Below, in pieces: positions 9,466 to 17,647 of a stretch of DNA of 51,612 bases. The notes beneath the pieces are model-generated. The model saw only the letters and a program-made list of their open reading frames with translations, had not been told where the DNA came from and made no database searches. Numbering within the stretch: the stretch's first letter is position 1; each line of letters opens with the position of its first letter. The position numbers and the translations under genes are program-made. The stretch is from Pseudomonas sp. BN411 (GTDB taxonomy: Bacteria > Pseudomonadota > Gammaproteobacteria > Pseudomonadales > Pseudomonadaceae). The stretch covers positions 123,143 through 174,754 of the forward strand of contig NZ_SSOM01000084.1 of the NCBI RefSeq assembly GCF_029871235.1, in the 5' to 3' direction.

Positions 9466-11112
9466 TCAGTGGCGGCTGGCGGCGGCTGCGCCGATACCAG
9501 TCATGGAGCGGATGAACTGGGCCAGATAACGGCCGCGCTCTTCCTTGGCACGCTCGGAGGCATCGGTCACCGAAAGCAGCCAGGCGCTGAAGAAGGCCAG
9601 GCCCATGGAGAACAGTGCCGGGTTGGAGTAGGGGAACAGCGCCTTGTCGTGGTGCAGCACGTTGACCCAGACAGCGGGGCTCAGTACCAGCAGGACGATG
9701 GCGGACAGCAGGCCGGCAACACTGCCGGCGACCGCGCCACGGGTGGTCAGGCCTTTCCAGAACATGGAGAGGAACAGCACCGGGAAGTTGACCGAGGCGG
9801 CGATGGCCAGCACCAGGCCGGAGAGGAAGGCGATGTTCTGCGACTCGAACAGCAGGCCGAGGATCACCGCCAGCACGCCGATGCAGAGGGTGGCGATACG
9901 CGACACGCGCATTTCCTCACGCTCGCTGGCCTTGCCCTTGCGGATTACGCAGGCATAGAGGTCGTGGGAAACAGCCGAGGCACCGGACAGCGCGAGGCCA
10001 GCCACCACCGCCAGGATGGTGGCGAAGCCCACGGCGGAGATGAAGCCAAGGAACAGGCTGCCGCCGACCGCGTGGGACAGGTGCACCGCAACCATGTTGC
10101 CGCCGCCGATGATGGCGCCGGCCGCGTCGCGGAACTCAGGATTGGTGCCGACCATCACGATGGAACCGAAGCCGACCACGATCAGCAACAGGTAGAAGTA
10201 GCCAATGAAGCCGGTGGCGTAGAACACCGATTTGCGGGCTTCCTTGGCGTCGCTCACGGTGAAGAAGCGCATCAGGATGTGCGGCAGGCCGGCGGTGCCG
10301 AACATCATGCCGAGGCCGAGGGAGATCGCGTCGATGGGGTTCGACAGCAGGCCGCCCGGCGCCATGATGGCCGCGCCCTTGGCGTGGACGGAGGCGGCGG
10401 CGGAGAACATGGCTTCGGTGCTGAATCCAAAGTGCTTGAGCACCATGAAGGCCATGAAGGTGGTGCCGGAGAGCAGCAGCACGGCCTTGATGATCTGCAC
10501 CCAGGTGGTGGCCAGCATGCCGCCGAAGGTCACGTAGCAGACCATCAGTACGCCGACCAGCATCACGGCCTGGGCGTAGGAGAGACCGAACAGCAGCTCG
10601 ATCAACTTGCCAGCGCCGACCATCTGCGCCACGAGGTACATCAGCGCCACGGTCAGGGTGCCGAAGGCCGCGGTGATGCGGATCGGGCTTTGTTCAAGGC
10701 GGTAGGACACCACGTCGGCGAAGGTGTACTTGCCGAGGTTGCGCAGGCGTTCGGCGATCAGGAACAGGATGATCGGCCAGCCGGCAAGCACGCCCAGGGC
10801 GTACAGCAGGCCGTCGTAGCCGTTCATGAACATCATCGCGGAAATGCCGAGGAAGGACGCCGCGCTGATCATGTCACCGGCGATCGCCAGGCCATTCTGG
10901 AAGCCGGTGAGGCCGCCGCCGGCGGTATAGAAGTCCGCGGCCGAACGGGTGCGCAGGGCGGCCCAGCGGGTGATGCCGAGGGTGAAGAGCACGAACGCCA
11001 GAAACATGTAGATGGCGTTCCAGTTCAGCGGACGCGCGGCGGCGTCGGCGGCGAAGGCGCTCTGGGAGACCAGGAGGCCGGCGGCGAGCAGCAGGGAAGC
11101 GAGGGCTTTCAT
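9466..11112 (-). CDS. paaL: Sodium:solute symporter (ActP-like), probable phenylacetate permease
   Basis: A 548-residue inner-membrane protein of the SSS family with about 13 hydrophobic segments. The first ([21 protein letters not shown]) resembles the cleavable leader of ActP. Family features include [33 protein letters not shown] near the N-terminus. Length equals ActP (about 549). The upstream DUF485 gene overlaps it by ATGA, the standard actP arrangement. Inside a paa operon this is the PaaL/PhaJ-type phenylacetate uptake system (inference from context). A CAGGAG ribosome site lies inside the end of the upstream gene. The last residues ([10 protein letters not shown]) are polar. The porin gene follows after 33 bases. 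Confidence 0.9.
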   Translation of the reverse strand: MKALASLLLAAGLLVSQSAFAADAAARPLNWNAIYMFLAFVLFTLGITRWAALRTRSAADFYTAGGGLTGFQNGLAIAGDMISAASFLGISAMMFMNGYDGLLYALGVLAGWPIILFLIAERLRNLGKYTFADVVSYRLEQSPIRITAAFGTLTVALMYLVAQMVGAGKLIELLFGLSYAQAVMLVGVLMVCYVTFGGMLATTWVQIIKAVLLLSGTTFMAFMVLKHFGFSTEAMFSAAASVHAKGAAIMAPGGLLSNPIDAISLGLGMMFGTAGLPHILMRFFTVSDAKEARKSVFYATGFIGYFYLLLIVVGFGSIVMVGTNPEFRDAAGAIIGGGNMVAVHLSHAVGGSLFLGFISAVGFATILAVVAGLALSGASAVSHDLYACVIRKGKASEREEMRVSRIATLCIGVLAVILGLLFESQNIAFLSGLVLAIAASVNFPVLFLSMFWKGLTTRGAVAGSVAGLLSAIVLLVLSPAVWVNVLHHDKALFPYSNPALFSMGLAFFSAWLLSVTDASERAKEERGRYLAQFIRSMTGIGAAAASRH

Positions 11113-11414
11113 TGGCCGCACTCCTGCCGGACCTTGTCGTTCAGCGGGTCGAGGACGTTGGTGCGCTTCACGTAGATACCGGTGAGCGCGAAGGAGAGCA
11201 GGATGATGACCACGCCCACCAGCATGCCCACGCTGGTGACGCCCCCATTGAGGGATTGGCCGAGCACGCTGGGGGCGAAGGCCACCAGCAGCACGAATCC
11301 GTAGTAGATCACCAGCATAGCGGCGGTCAGCGACCAGGTCAGGCGCTGCTTGCGGCGGACCAGCTGGATGAAGTCCGGGTTTTCCCGAATGCGATCGAGG
11401 TCTTGCGGGGTCAT
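11109..11414 (-). CDS. DUF485 small inner-membrane protein
   Basis: A 101-residue protein, [21 protein letters not shown] then two transmembrane helices ([20 protein letters not shown] and [21 protein letters not shown]). This is the DUF485 family, routinely encoded just before ActP-like symporters (YjcH in E. coli). The stop codon overlaps the symporter start by ATGA, so the two are translationally coupled and probably work together. An RBS-like purine run (AGAGAGAG) precedes the ATG. The exact role in transport is not established. Confidence 0.9.
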   Translation of the reverse strand: MTPQDLDRIRENPDFIQLVRRKQRLTWSLTAAMLVIYYGFVLLVAFAPSVLGQSLNGGVTSVGMLVGVVIILLSFALTGIYVKRTNVLDPLNDKVRQECGQ

Positions 11415-11508
11415 TGGTTGCTCTCTCTTTTTGTGATTGTCGAGGCGCCCGTTCAACGGCCGACGGCAAGGCTGCTTGTGTCGAACGGGGGTATTGCTGG
11501 TACTGCTT

Positions 11509-11572
11509 GTAGGAGCCAGCTTGCTGGCGAACGGGTTCGGCCAAAAAGCTTCGCGAGCAAGCTCGCTCCTAC
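11509..11572. repeat. REP pair between paaE and DUF485 gene
   Basis: gtaggagccagcttgctggcgaa at 11509 and the inverted cgcgagcaagctcgctcctac ending at 11572. The 205-base gap between paaE and the DUF485 gene otherwise shows nothing recognisable. Confidence 0.85.
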
Positions 11573-11619
11573 GGGTGTCGCTTACAGGCTGTAGGGTGGG
11601 CTTCAGCCCACCGCTTCTT

Positions 11620-12696
11620 TCAGAGCTGGTCGAAGTCCAGGACGACTTTTTCGCTGACCGGGTAGGTCTGGCAGGACAGCACGTAGCCGGCGGCCACTTC
11701 GTAGTCCTCCAGGGCGAAGTTGCTGTCCATCTCCACCTCACCTTCGACCACCTTGCACTTGCAGGTCGAGCACACGCCGGCCTTGCAGGAGTAGGGCAGT
11801 TCCATGCCCTGGGCATTACCGGCGTCGAGCACGCTGACGCTGTTGCGCGGCAGCTCGAAGGTCATTTCGCGGCCATCGCTGATCACGGTGACCTGGCTGC
11901 TGGCGCCGTCAGTGGCGCGGGCGGCTTCGCGGGCTTCACGCTTGGCGCTGCTGCCGGCAGCGGCGAACAGCTCGAAGTGGATGCGCTCGGCGGACATGCC
12001 GTTGGCCTTGAGCTGATCGCGCACGGTTTCGGTCATGGCCTGCGGGCCGCAGATGAAGGCGGCGTCCAGGGCCTTGGCGTCGATCCAGCGGGAGAACAGC
12101 TGGCCGCACTTGTCGGCGTCGATCCGGCCGTTGTAGAGGTCCACGTCCTGCTGTTCGCGGCTGAATACGAAGATCAGGTTCAGGCGCTGCAGGTAGGTGT
12201 TTTTCAGATCTTCCAGCTGCTCGCGGAACAGTGCCGAGGCGCTGGAGCGGTTGCCGTAGATCAGCGTGAAGCGGCTGTGTGGCTCGGTTTCCAGGGTGGT
12301 CTTGATGATCGACAGGATCGGCGTGATGCCGCTGCCGGCTGCCACTGCCAGGTAATTGCCGTGGCGCGCGGCGTCCAGCTCGACGAAGAAGTGGCCGGAC
12401 GGCGGCATCACTTCCAGGCTCTGGCCGGCTTTCAGGCTTTCATTGGCGTAGGCGGAGAAACGGCCGCCGGCCACGCGCTTGATCGCCACCCGCAGCTCGC
12501 CGTCGTTGACGCCAGTGCAGATGGAATAGGAGCGGCGCACTTCCTCGCCGTCCATCTGGGTGCGCATCACCAGGTGCTGGCCCTGGGTAAAGCGGAACGC
12601 CTCGGTCAGGTCGGCAGGAATGTCGAAGGCGATGGACACCGCATCGCGGGTTTCCGGGCGCACTTCCTTGATTTTCAGGCTATGGAACTTGCTCAT
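11620..12696 (-). CDS. paaE: Phenylacetyl-CoA 1,2-epoxidase reductase subunit
   Basis: PaaE, 358 residues (E. coli 356), passes electrons from NADPH through FAD and a 2Fe-2S cluster to the PaaA di-iron site. The N-terminal ferredoxin-reductase module shows the flavin motif RRSYSICT (about 54-61) and nucleotide-binding GSGITPILSI (121-130). The C-terminal plant-type ferredoxin domain has the cluster ligands Cys304, Cys309, Cys312 and Cys342 (CKAGVCSTC ... LSCQTYP). The ATG at 12696 follows GGAGAAGAACA; the in-frame upstream extension is arginine-rich read-through of the gap and is discarded. It is 25 bases downstream of paaD and is the last epoxidase gene. Confidence 0.96.
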   Translation of the reverse strand: MSKFHSLKIKEVRPETRDAVSIAFDIPADLTEAFRFTQGQHLVMRTQMDGEEVRRSYSICTGVNDGELRVAIKRVAGGRFSAYANESLKAGQSLEVMPPSGHFFVELDAARHGNYLAVAAGSGITPILSIIKTTLETEPHSRFTLIYGNRSSASALFREQLEDLKNTYLQRLNLIFVFSREQQDVDLYNGRIDADKCGQLFSRWIDAKALDAAFICGPQAMTETVRDQLKANGMSAERIHFELFAAAGSSAKREAREAARATDGASSQVTVISDGREMTFELPRNSVSVLDAGNAQGMELPYSCKAGVCSTCKCKVVEGEVEMDSNFALEDYEVAAGYVLSCQTYPVSEKVVLDFDQL

Positions 12697-12704
12697 TGTT
12701 CTTC
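12697..12704 (-). promoter_or_regulatory. Crc/Hfq-type AAnAAnAA motif overlapping paaE ribosome site
   Basis: Minus-strand GGAGAAGAACAATG contains AAGAACAA between the Shine-Dalgarno and the start. This fits a catabolite-activity motif; it is a sequence match only. Confidence 0.45.
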
Positions 12705-12721
12705 TCCGACGGCGACGCCGT

Positions 12722-13255
12722 TCAGATGCACTTGAAATAGTCGAAAGGCTCACGGCACTCAATGCAGCGATACAGAGCCTTGCAGGCCGTGGAGCCGAAT
12801 TGGCTTAGCTGCTCGGTATGGGCACTGCCGCACTGCGGGCAACACACTTCCGGAGACTCGCCCATCAGGCTGCGCTTGCTGGTGCTGCCGGCCGGCGGGG
12901 CGATGCCGTAGGCGCGCAGGCGCTCGCGGCCGTCGGTGCTGATCCAGTCAGTGGTCCAGGCCGGCGTCAGGCGGCGCTCCAGTTTCGGCGCGGCAAAACC
13001 GGCGCCTTCCAGAGCCTGCTCGATGTCGTGCTCGATCACCTCAGTGGCCGGGCAGCCGGAGTAGGTCGGGGTGACCACCACATGCAGGTGGCCGTCCTGC
13101 CAGTCGAGGCCACGGACGATGCCGAGGTCGACCACGCTGACCACCGGCACTTCCGGGTCCATCACCTCGCCCAGCACCGACCAGGCGCGCGCCAGATCAT
13201 CTGGCGCGCCGGGCCTGGCGCCACGGTCACTGGTAATCAGCTCACCAGGACGCAT
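12722..13255 (-). CDS. paaD: Phenylacetate epoxidase assembly protein PaaD
   Basis: PaaD, 177 residues (E. coli about 165). The N-terminal half is a MIP18/DUF59 domain (VMDPEVPVVSVVDLGIVRGL, about 31-50, and TPTYSGCPATEVIEHDI), as in Fe-S cluster assembly factors. The C-terminal part has two cysteine pairs, C139-P-Q-C142 and C164-I-E-C167, plus Cys158 and Cys176, suited to bind a metal or cluster. PaaD is needed for an active epoxidase in known systems, probably for maturation of PaaE or PaaA rather than catalysis. Its first 14 bases overlap the end of paaC, implying coupled translation. Confidence 0.94.
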   Translation of the reverse strand: MRPGELITSDRGARPGAPDDLARAWSVLGEVMDPEVPVVSVVDLGIVRGLDWQDGHLHVVVTPTYSGCPATEVIEHDIEQALEGAGFAAPKLERRLTPAWTTDWISTDGRERLRAYGIAPPAGSTSKRSLMGESPEVCCPQCGSAHTEQLSQFGSTACKALYRCIECREPFDYFKCI

Positions 13256-14003
13256 CGGGGTAGGCCCGCTGGAGGAATTGCATTTCGGCCAGCAGCAGAC
13301 CGAGGTGCTCGGTGTGCAGGCCCTTGCGGCCGTTCAGGTAGAAGTAGCTGGCCGGTTCCGGCATCGGCAGGGTGGCGCTGGCGAAGATATCGGCCACCTT
13401 GGACTTCCAGGCAGCGGCGATTTCCGCCGGGTTCGGCGCAATGCCGGCCTCGAACAGACGCTGTTCCACGTCGTCGCCATTCACCAGTTCCACGGTGAAG
13501 CGCCAAATATCGCGGATGGCTGCCAGCATGCGCTGGTGGCTTTCCTCGGTGCCGTCGCCCAGGCGCTCGACCCACTCGCCGGAGCGGCGCAGGTGGTAGG
13601 TGACTTCCTTCAGGGCCTTGGCGGCGATGCCGGCGACGCGCTCGTCGCTGGACTGAGCCAGGCCGTGCAGCATCTGGAAGTGCCAGGCATCAAACAGGAA
13701 CTGCTTGGTGATGGTCACCGCGTAGTCGCCGTTGGGTTGCTCTACCAGCAGCAGGTTGCGGTAGGCGCGCTCGTCGCGGCGAAACGCCAGGTGGTCGGCA
13801 TCACGGCCGTCGTCCAGCAGCTCGGCGGCGTAGTCCAGCCAGTTGCGGGCCTGGCCCACCAGGTCGAGGCCGACGTTCATCAGCGCCAGCTCTTCTTCCA
13901 GTGCCGGGGCACGGCCGCACCATTCGCACAGGCGCTGGCCCTGGATCAGGGCGCTGTCGCCGAGGCGCAGCAGGTATTGAATGAGGTCTTCGCGTTGAGT
14001 CAT
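13242..14003 (-). CDS. paaC: Phenylacetyl-CoA 1,2-epoxidase structural subunit
   Basis: PaaC, 253 residues (E. coli 248), is the ferritin-like partner of PaaA and structurally supports the catalytic subunit. Conserved stretches include LCEWCGRAPALEEELALMN, VGQARNWLDYAAELL and FLFDAWHFQML. It has the four-helix fold but in known members lacks a working di-iron site. It begins 10 bases after the paaB stop and ends overlapping paaD by 14 bases. The start ATG at 14003 fits the family N-terminus. Confidence 0.95.
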   Translation of the reverse strand: MTQREDLIQYLLRLGDSALIQGQRLCEWCGRAPALEEELALMNVGLDLVGQARNWLDYAAELLDDGRDADHLAFRRDERAYRNLLLVEQPNGDYAVTITKQFLFDAWHFQMLHGLAQSSDERVAGIAAKALKEVTYHLRRSGEWVERLGDGTEESHQRMLAAIRDIWRFTVELVNGDDVEQRLFEAGIAPNPAEIAAAWKSKVADIFASATLPMPEPASYFYLNGRKGLHTEHLGLLLAEMQFLQRAYPDASW

Positions 14004-14013
14004 GGCAGCGGCC

Positions 14014-14295
14014 TCACATGTGGCCGACTTCGGCCGGCAGCTCGTAGAAGCTGGCGTGGCGATAGACCTTGTCCTGGGACGGGTCGAACAGCGGCTCTTT
14101 CTCGTCCGGGGAGGAGGCGGTGATCAGTGCGGACGGCACCACCCACAGGCTCACGCCTTCGTTGCGGCGGGTGTACAGCTCGCGGGCGTTCTCGATGGCC
14201 ATGCGCGCATCGGCGGCATGCACGCTGCCGACATGCTTGTGGTTCAGGCCGTGCTTGCTGCGCACGAAGACTTCAAAAAGGGTCCACTCAGACAT
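14014..14295 (-). CDS. paaB: Phenylacetyl-CoA 1,2-epoxidase subunit PaaB
   Basis: PaaB, 93 residues, begins MSEWTLFEVFVRSKHGLNHKHVGSVHA and ends PAEVGHM, matching the small conserved subunit that bridges the PaaAC heterodimers in the epoxidase complex. ATG at 14295 has the purine-rich GAGGAGATAAGAATC before it. It lies 23 bases after paaA and 10 bases before paaC. A longer open frame through paaA in this register is a shadow and is not used. Confidence 0.95.
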   Translation of the reverse strand: MSEWTLFEVFVRSKHGLNHKHVGSVHAADARMAIENARELYTRRNEGVSLWVVPSALITASSPDEKEPLFDPSQDKVYRHASFYELPAEVGHM

Positions 14296-14318
14296 GATTC
14301 TTATCTCCTCGAGACGGC

Positions 14319-15311
14319 TCAGGCGGCGTCGCGTTTCTGTTGTTGTTTGCGGGCATGGGCGACAGCGGCTTCGCGGACCCAGGCGCCGTCTTCGATGGCC
14401 TTGCGGCGGGTGGCGACGCGCTCGACGTTGCACGGGCCGTTGCCCTTGAGCACTTCGTAGAACTCTTCCCACTGAATGTCGCCGAAGTCGTAGTGGCCGC
14501 GCTCCTCGTTCCACTTCAGGTCCGGGTCCGGGGCGGTGCAGCCGAGCAGTTCCAGTTGCGGAACGGTCTGGTCGATGAAGCGCTGACGCAGTTCGTCGTT
14601 GCTCTGGCGCTTGATCTTCCAGGCCATGGACTGGGCGCTGTTGGGGGAGTCGGCGTCGCTCGGGCCGAACATCATCAGCGACGGCCACCAGAGGCGGTTG
14701 ATGGCGTCCTGGACCATGTCCTTCTGGGCCTGGGTGCCGTTGCGCATCATGTGCAGGAGGATTTCGTAGCCCTGACGCTGGTGGAAGGACTCTTCCTTGC
14801 AGATACGGATCATGGCGCGGGAGTAAGGGCCATAGGAGGTCCGCTGCAGCACCACCTGGTTGACGATGGCGGCGCCATCCACCAGCCAGCCCACTGCGCC
14901 CATGTCGGCCCAGGTCAGGGTGGGGTAGTTGAAGATGCTCGAATACTTGGCCTTGCCGCTGTGCAGCTTGGCGACCTCGGTGTCGCGATCAGCACCCAGG
15001 GTTTCCATGGCGCTGTAGAGGTAGAGGCCGTGACCGGCTTCGTCCTGGATCTTGGCCATCAGCTGCAGCTTGCGCTTCAGGGTCGGGGCGCGGGTCACCC
15101 AGTTGCCCTCGGGCAGCATGCCGACGATCTCGGAGTGAGCGTGCTGGGAAATCTGGCGGATCAGCGTCTGCCGGTAAGCCTCCGGCATCCAGTTCTTCGC
15201 TTCGATCTTGATCTCCGCGTCGATCTTTTCCTGGAAGGCGCGTTCTTCAGGAGTCATCTCCTCCAGCGCTTTCACGCGCTTCACGCCGGTCTCAACCAAT
15301 TGTGCGTACAT
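14319..15311 (-). CDS. paaA: Phenylacetyl-CoA 1,2-epoxidase catalytic subunit
   Basis: PaaA, 330 residues, is the di-iron oxygenase that forms ring-1,2-epoxyphenylacetyl-CoA. The start [19 protein letters not shown] matches the longer Pseudomonas form and has CTGGAG nine bases ahead. Iron-ligand motifs are visible as DEAGH (90-94) and EESFH (173-177); [16 protein letters not shown] and [14 protein letters not shown] are family blocks. It is the first gene of the leftward paaABCDE operon, with a long AT-rich control region upstream that carries GATACAAAA-type motifs. In-frame sequence upstream to 15383 runs into that control region and is rejected. Confidence 0.96.
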   Translation of the reverse strand: MYAQLVETGVKRVKALEEMTPEERAFQEKIDAEIKIEAKNWMPEAYRQTLIRQISQHAHSEIVGMLPEGNWVTRAPTLKRKLQLMAKIQDEAGHGLYLYSAMETLGADRDTEVAKLHSGKAKYSSIFNYPTLTWADMGAVGWLVDGAAIVNQVVLQRTSYGPYSRAMIRICKEESFHQRQGYEILLHMMRNGTQAQKDMVQDAINRLWWPSLMMFGPSDADSPNSAQSMAWKIKRQSNDELRQRFIDQTVPQLELLGCTAPDPDLKWNEERGHYDFGDIQWEEFYEVLKGNGPCNVERVATRRKAIEDGAWVREAAVAHARKQQQKRDAA

Positions 15312-15369
15312 GCCGTTCTCCAGCCATGCAGGGTTCGTGGGGTGGCTTGGCCATGGCGCTATTTTTAAA

Positions 15370-15443
15370 TGATACGAAAACAAATATCAAACACTAAAAC
15401 GTGTATCGAATATAGTTTTTGTATCGAATTGACGATCGGTCAA
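15370..15443 (-). promoter_or_regulatory. paaA control region with candidate PaaX operators
   Basis: GATACGAAAAC at 15371-15381 and GTTTTTGTATC (reverse complement GATACAAAAAC) at 15415-15425 form an imperfect dyad with a 33-base spacer. A third GTATCGA lies at 15403. On the minus strand CGATACAAAA is identical to the copy upstream of paaF (44616-44625). A TTGACC hexamer (minus strand, 15438-15443) could be a -35 box. PaaX operators in E. coli are also widely spaced dyads, so this is a plausible binding site. Beyond it, 15444-15700 shows no gene I would support. Confidence 0.6.
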
Positions 15444-15700
15444 GGGGCATCCGCGCATAAGGGATAGGTTGAGGGAAGGGGTTTTGTGGTGTCTGTGGAT
15501 GCCAGGGAGAGCGCGGTTGAGGGCCTGGTTGCGGGGCTTGCGGCGGAGTGCGGTGGTGGGAGAGGGCGCTCGATTCAGGCTAAAGCTGGAAAGCGATACG
15601 CACATGTAGAGATTGTGTGTTTTGGTGTTCTGTTTCGTTGGGCGGGTAGGAAAGCCTCCGAGCCTTCGGCGGGCTGGGGCGTGGACGCAGCCAACCCCCT

Positions 15701-15723
15701 CTCGCAGGACGGGTTACTGCGAG
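15701..15723 (-). terminator. Hairpin downstream of His-rich gene
   Basis: CTCGCAG and CTGCGAG arms (7 bases, loop 9) lie 16 bases past the stop of the His-rich gene. There is no T tract, so its role as a terminator is tentative. Confidence 0.3.
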
Positions 15724-15739
15724 GTGGCTTTGAGGCAAG

Positions 15740-16144
15740 TCACTGACCGAAGCCAGGACTCGTGAACATCACAGAGTGCGGATCATTGAAGCGGATCACC
15801 ACCCCGCGAGTCCGGACGCGGTGATCGAAACGATGGTCAAAGCGCGGATCCACGATGAAGAACCGCGAATTCGTCTTGCCGAAGCCGTGACTCCGGTGGA
15901 ATCCGTTGAAGTTGTGGTGGTGATGCCTGAACCCGTGGTGGTGATGAGAATTGAAACCGTGGTGATGATGTCTGAAGCCCATGTGGCTGCTGCGGTGGTG
16001 GAAGCCGCCGAAGTGACTGCCGCCGCGCCCGCCGGCCAGCATCATGGCATCGCGGGTGTCGTTGCTGGGCCAGGGTGACCCGGCAGTTGCCTGGCTCCCG
16101 CCGAAGCAGGCTAGGAGCAGGACCAGAAGTTTGAGGATGCGCAT
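15740..16144 (-). CDS. Histidine-rich exported protein of unknown function
   Basis: A 134-residue protein with a clear signal peptide (MRILKLLVLLLACFGGSQATA-GS). The mature part is dominated by His, Phe, Gly, Arg and Asn: runs of four histidines recur (FRHHHHGF, SHHHHGF, RHHHHNF) with HGF/HNF spacing, followed by a less repetitive C-terminus (FIVDPRFDHRFDHR ... RGVVIRFNDPHSVMF). A strong GGAGGG ribosome site supports the ATG at 16144; an in-frame upstream stretch that enters the repeat element is rejected. His clusters suggest periplasmic binding of zinc, nickel or copper, but no family is recognised. It sits between the paaA control region and the T6SS edge. Confidence 0.7.
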   Translation of the reverse strand: MRILKLLVLLLACFGGSQATAGSPWPSNDTRDAMMLAGGRGGSHFGGFHHRSSHMGFRHHHHGFNSHHHHGFRHHHHNFNGFHRSHGFGKTNSRFFIVDPRFDHRFDHRVRTRGVVIRFNDPHSVMFTSPGFGQ

Positions 16145-16283
16145 GGCGAACCCTCCACACTCAATTCCCCCGGAACTTACCCCCGTACCACTCATTATAG
16201 TTTTCGACGGGTGCCCCCCGACGCGGGGCGACGGACCGGCGTCGCGATTGAGGGCGCCGGGGCATGCCAATGCAATCCTGCAT

Positions 16284-16574
16284 CTGTGGGGCGAATTCAT
16301 TCGCTAAGGGCGGTGCAGCCGCCCCCTTCAGCACCCGATGGCGAACCTTCGGTCCGCTTGGCGATTGAAATCGCCCCCACAGGGTTTGTGCCAGGGCTTG
16401 GCTCTCCCTTATGGGGGTGATTTTCCCGGTAGGGTGCGCCGTGCGCACCGTCTTGCTCGAATAGCTGTGCTTCGCTGTGGGGGCGAATTCATTCGCTAAG
16501 GGTGGCGCAGCCGCCCCCTTCAGGCCCCCATAGCGAACCTCCGGTCCGCTCAGCGATTGAAATCGCCCCCACAG
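16284..16574. repeat. Two type-B palindromic repeats at left edge of T6SS locus
   Basis: Copies at 16284-16382 and 16475-16574. Each starts CTGTGG(G)GGCGAATTCATTCGCT, continues AAGGG-GG-GCAGCCGCCCCCTTCAG, then GAACCTTCGGTCCGCT, and ends GCGATTGAAATCGCCCCCACAG. The outer ends are inverted (GTGGGGGCGA / TCGCCCCCAC). They have the same orientation as the array at 37249-37665 on the other side of the T6SS locus. Apart from the His-rich gene leader, the 505-base gap 16145-16649 holds only these repeats. Confidence 0.85.
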
Positions 16575-16649
16575 GTCCGGTGGATTGCCGGGGGCGTGAT
16601 TCCGTGGGCTCGTCTAGAGTTCCTGGCGACGCACGGAGGAGGTCGGATC

Positions 16650-17045
16650 ATGGGATGTCCGCAGGTCTGCAGCGGGGCGACGCTGCAATGCAGTTTCGGA
16701 GTGGCGCCGACGGTGCTGAATGTGCTGCCGGTGAATCGCACCCTCACGGGCGGGATGCCGGCGGCGAACATCATGGATCACATCCCGCTGGTGAACATTC
16801 CCACCTTCGGCATGTGCCAGAGCCTGGCCAATCCAACCGTGGCCGCCGCCACTGCCGCCGCCCTCGGCGCGTTGACCCCCATGCCCTGCATCCCCGCCAC
16901 GGCGACGCCCTGGATTCCCGGTGGCGCACCCACCGTGCTGTTGGGCAGCATGCCGGCGCTGGACTCCAACAGCACACTGATGTGCACCTGGGGCGGGGTG
17001 ATCAAGATCCAGATGCCTGGCCAGGTGCAGATGCAGATTCCCTGA
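16650..17045 (+). CDS. DUF4280 PAAR-like protein, candidate T6SS spike tip
   Basis: A 131-residue protein, MGCPQVCSGATLQCSFGVAP ... ending GVIKIQMPGQVQMQIP. The spaced cysteines (CxxxCSGATLQCSFG, FGMC, MPC and LMCTWGG) and short glycine/proline turns are the pattern I recognise as DUF4280, a PAAR-like family. PAAR proteins cap VgrG trimers and can carry effectors; this one has no extra toxin domain. A very strong AGGAGGTCGG site precedes the ATG at 16650, so the longer open frame through the repeat is rejected. It is transcribed alone on the plus strand, facing the MORN gene and vgrG. Role as tip of the nearby VgrG is inference from context. Confidence 0.82.
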   Translation: MGCPQVCSGATLQCSFGVAPTVLNVLPVNRTLTGGMPAANIMDHIPLVNIPTFGMCQSLANPTVAAATAAALGALTPMPCIPATATPWIPGGAPTVLLGSMPALDSNSTLMCTWGGVIKIQMPGQVQMQIP

Positions 17046-17066
17046 GCCGGCGAATGGCTGGCCCGG

Positions 17067-17090
17067 TTCGCGAGCAAGCTCGCTCCTACA
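17067..17090. repeat. Single REP element
   Basis: ttcgcgagcaagctcgctcctaca lies between the convergent DUF4280 and MORN genes. It may serve as a bidirectional 3'-end structure. Confidence 0.75.
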
Positions 17091-17099
17091 GGCGTGGGG

Positions 17100-17645
17100 T
17101 CAGGCTTCGGCCGGTTCGGTCCAGCGCTTCCACCACCAGCGCAGCCGGGACATGGGCTTGCCCTCGGCGTTCAATGGGCGACCGTCTTCGGTGAAGGGTT
17201 GGCCAGGCTCCAGCAACTGGCCCTTGAGATAACGGCTGCGCAGTGCGAGCTGGCCGTTGCCGTGGAAACGCTGGTAGGCCCCGTCGCGCACCCCGTCGCG
17301 ATAGTGCTCGACTTCAGCCACGCCGCCGTCGGGGAAATAGCTGGTGGCCTCGCCGTGCATCAGGCCTTGGCGGTAACTCACCTTGCGCTGCAGCCAGCCC
17401 TCCGGCGCATGGAAGGTCGCCACGCCGTGGAGCTTGCCGCGCACATAGGGCATCTGCGCCGAGACCTTGCCGTTGGGGTGGAAGAGGGTGACCGGTCCGT
17501 TCAGCTCGCCCTGGCTGTAGCTGAGCTGCGCCTGGGGCCGGCCCGCTTCCTCGATGCGTACGGGACCTTCCAGTTCGCCGTCCTGCAACTGGCCCTGCAT
17601 GCGGCTGTCACCGCGGGTGAGGTCGAGCTTGCCGCCGTTCGCCAT
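17100..17645 (-). CDS. MORN-repeat / YwqK-like protein next to VgrG
   Basis: A 181-residue protein built of about six repeats of roughly 23 residues with the pattern G-x-L-x-G-x-x-x-x-(F/Y)-x-x-(D/N)-G (DGELEGPVRI, QGELNGPVTLFHPNGK, RGKLHGVATFHAPEG, QGLMHGEATSYFPDGG, DGVRDGAYQRFHGNGQ). These resemble MORN repeats of the so-called YwqK antitoxin family. No signal peptide is seen, so it is probably cytoplasmic. It starts 2 bases after the vgrG stop codon and is surely in the same operon. Such genes often sit in effector modules, and it could be an immunity or adaptor protein for the GDSL hydrolase encoded on the other side of vgrG; this is untested. Confidence 0.72.
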   Translation of the reverse strand: MANGGKLDLTRGDSRMQGQLQDGELEGPVRIEEAGRPQAQLSYSQGELNGPVTLFHPNGKVSAQMPYVRGKLHGVATFHAPEGWLQRKVSYRQGLMHGEATSYFPDGGVAEVEHYRDGVRDGAYQRFHGNGQLALRSRYLKGQLLEPGQPFTEDGRPLNAEGKPMSRLRWWWKRWTEPAEA

Positions 17646-17647
17646 GT

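Noticed and set aside
15387-15605. Small open frame upstream of paaA
   Set aside because: It overlaps the candidate PaaX-binding control region, has no ribosome site and no recognisable domain.
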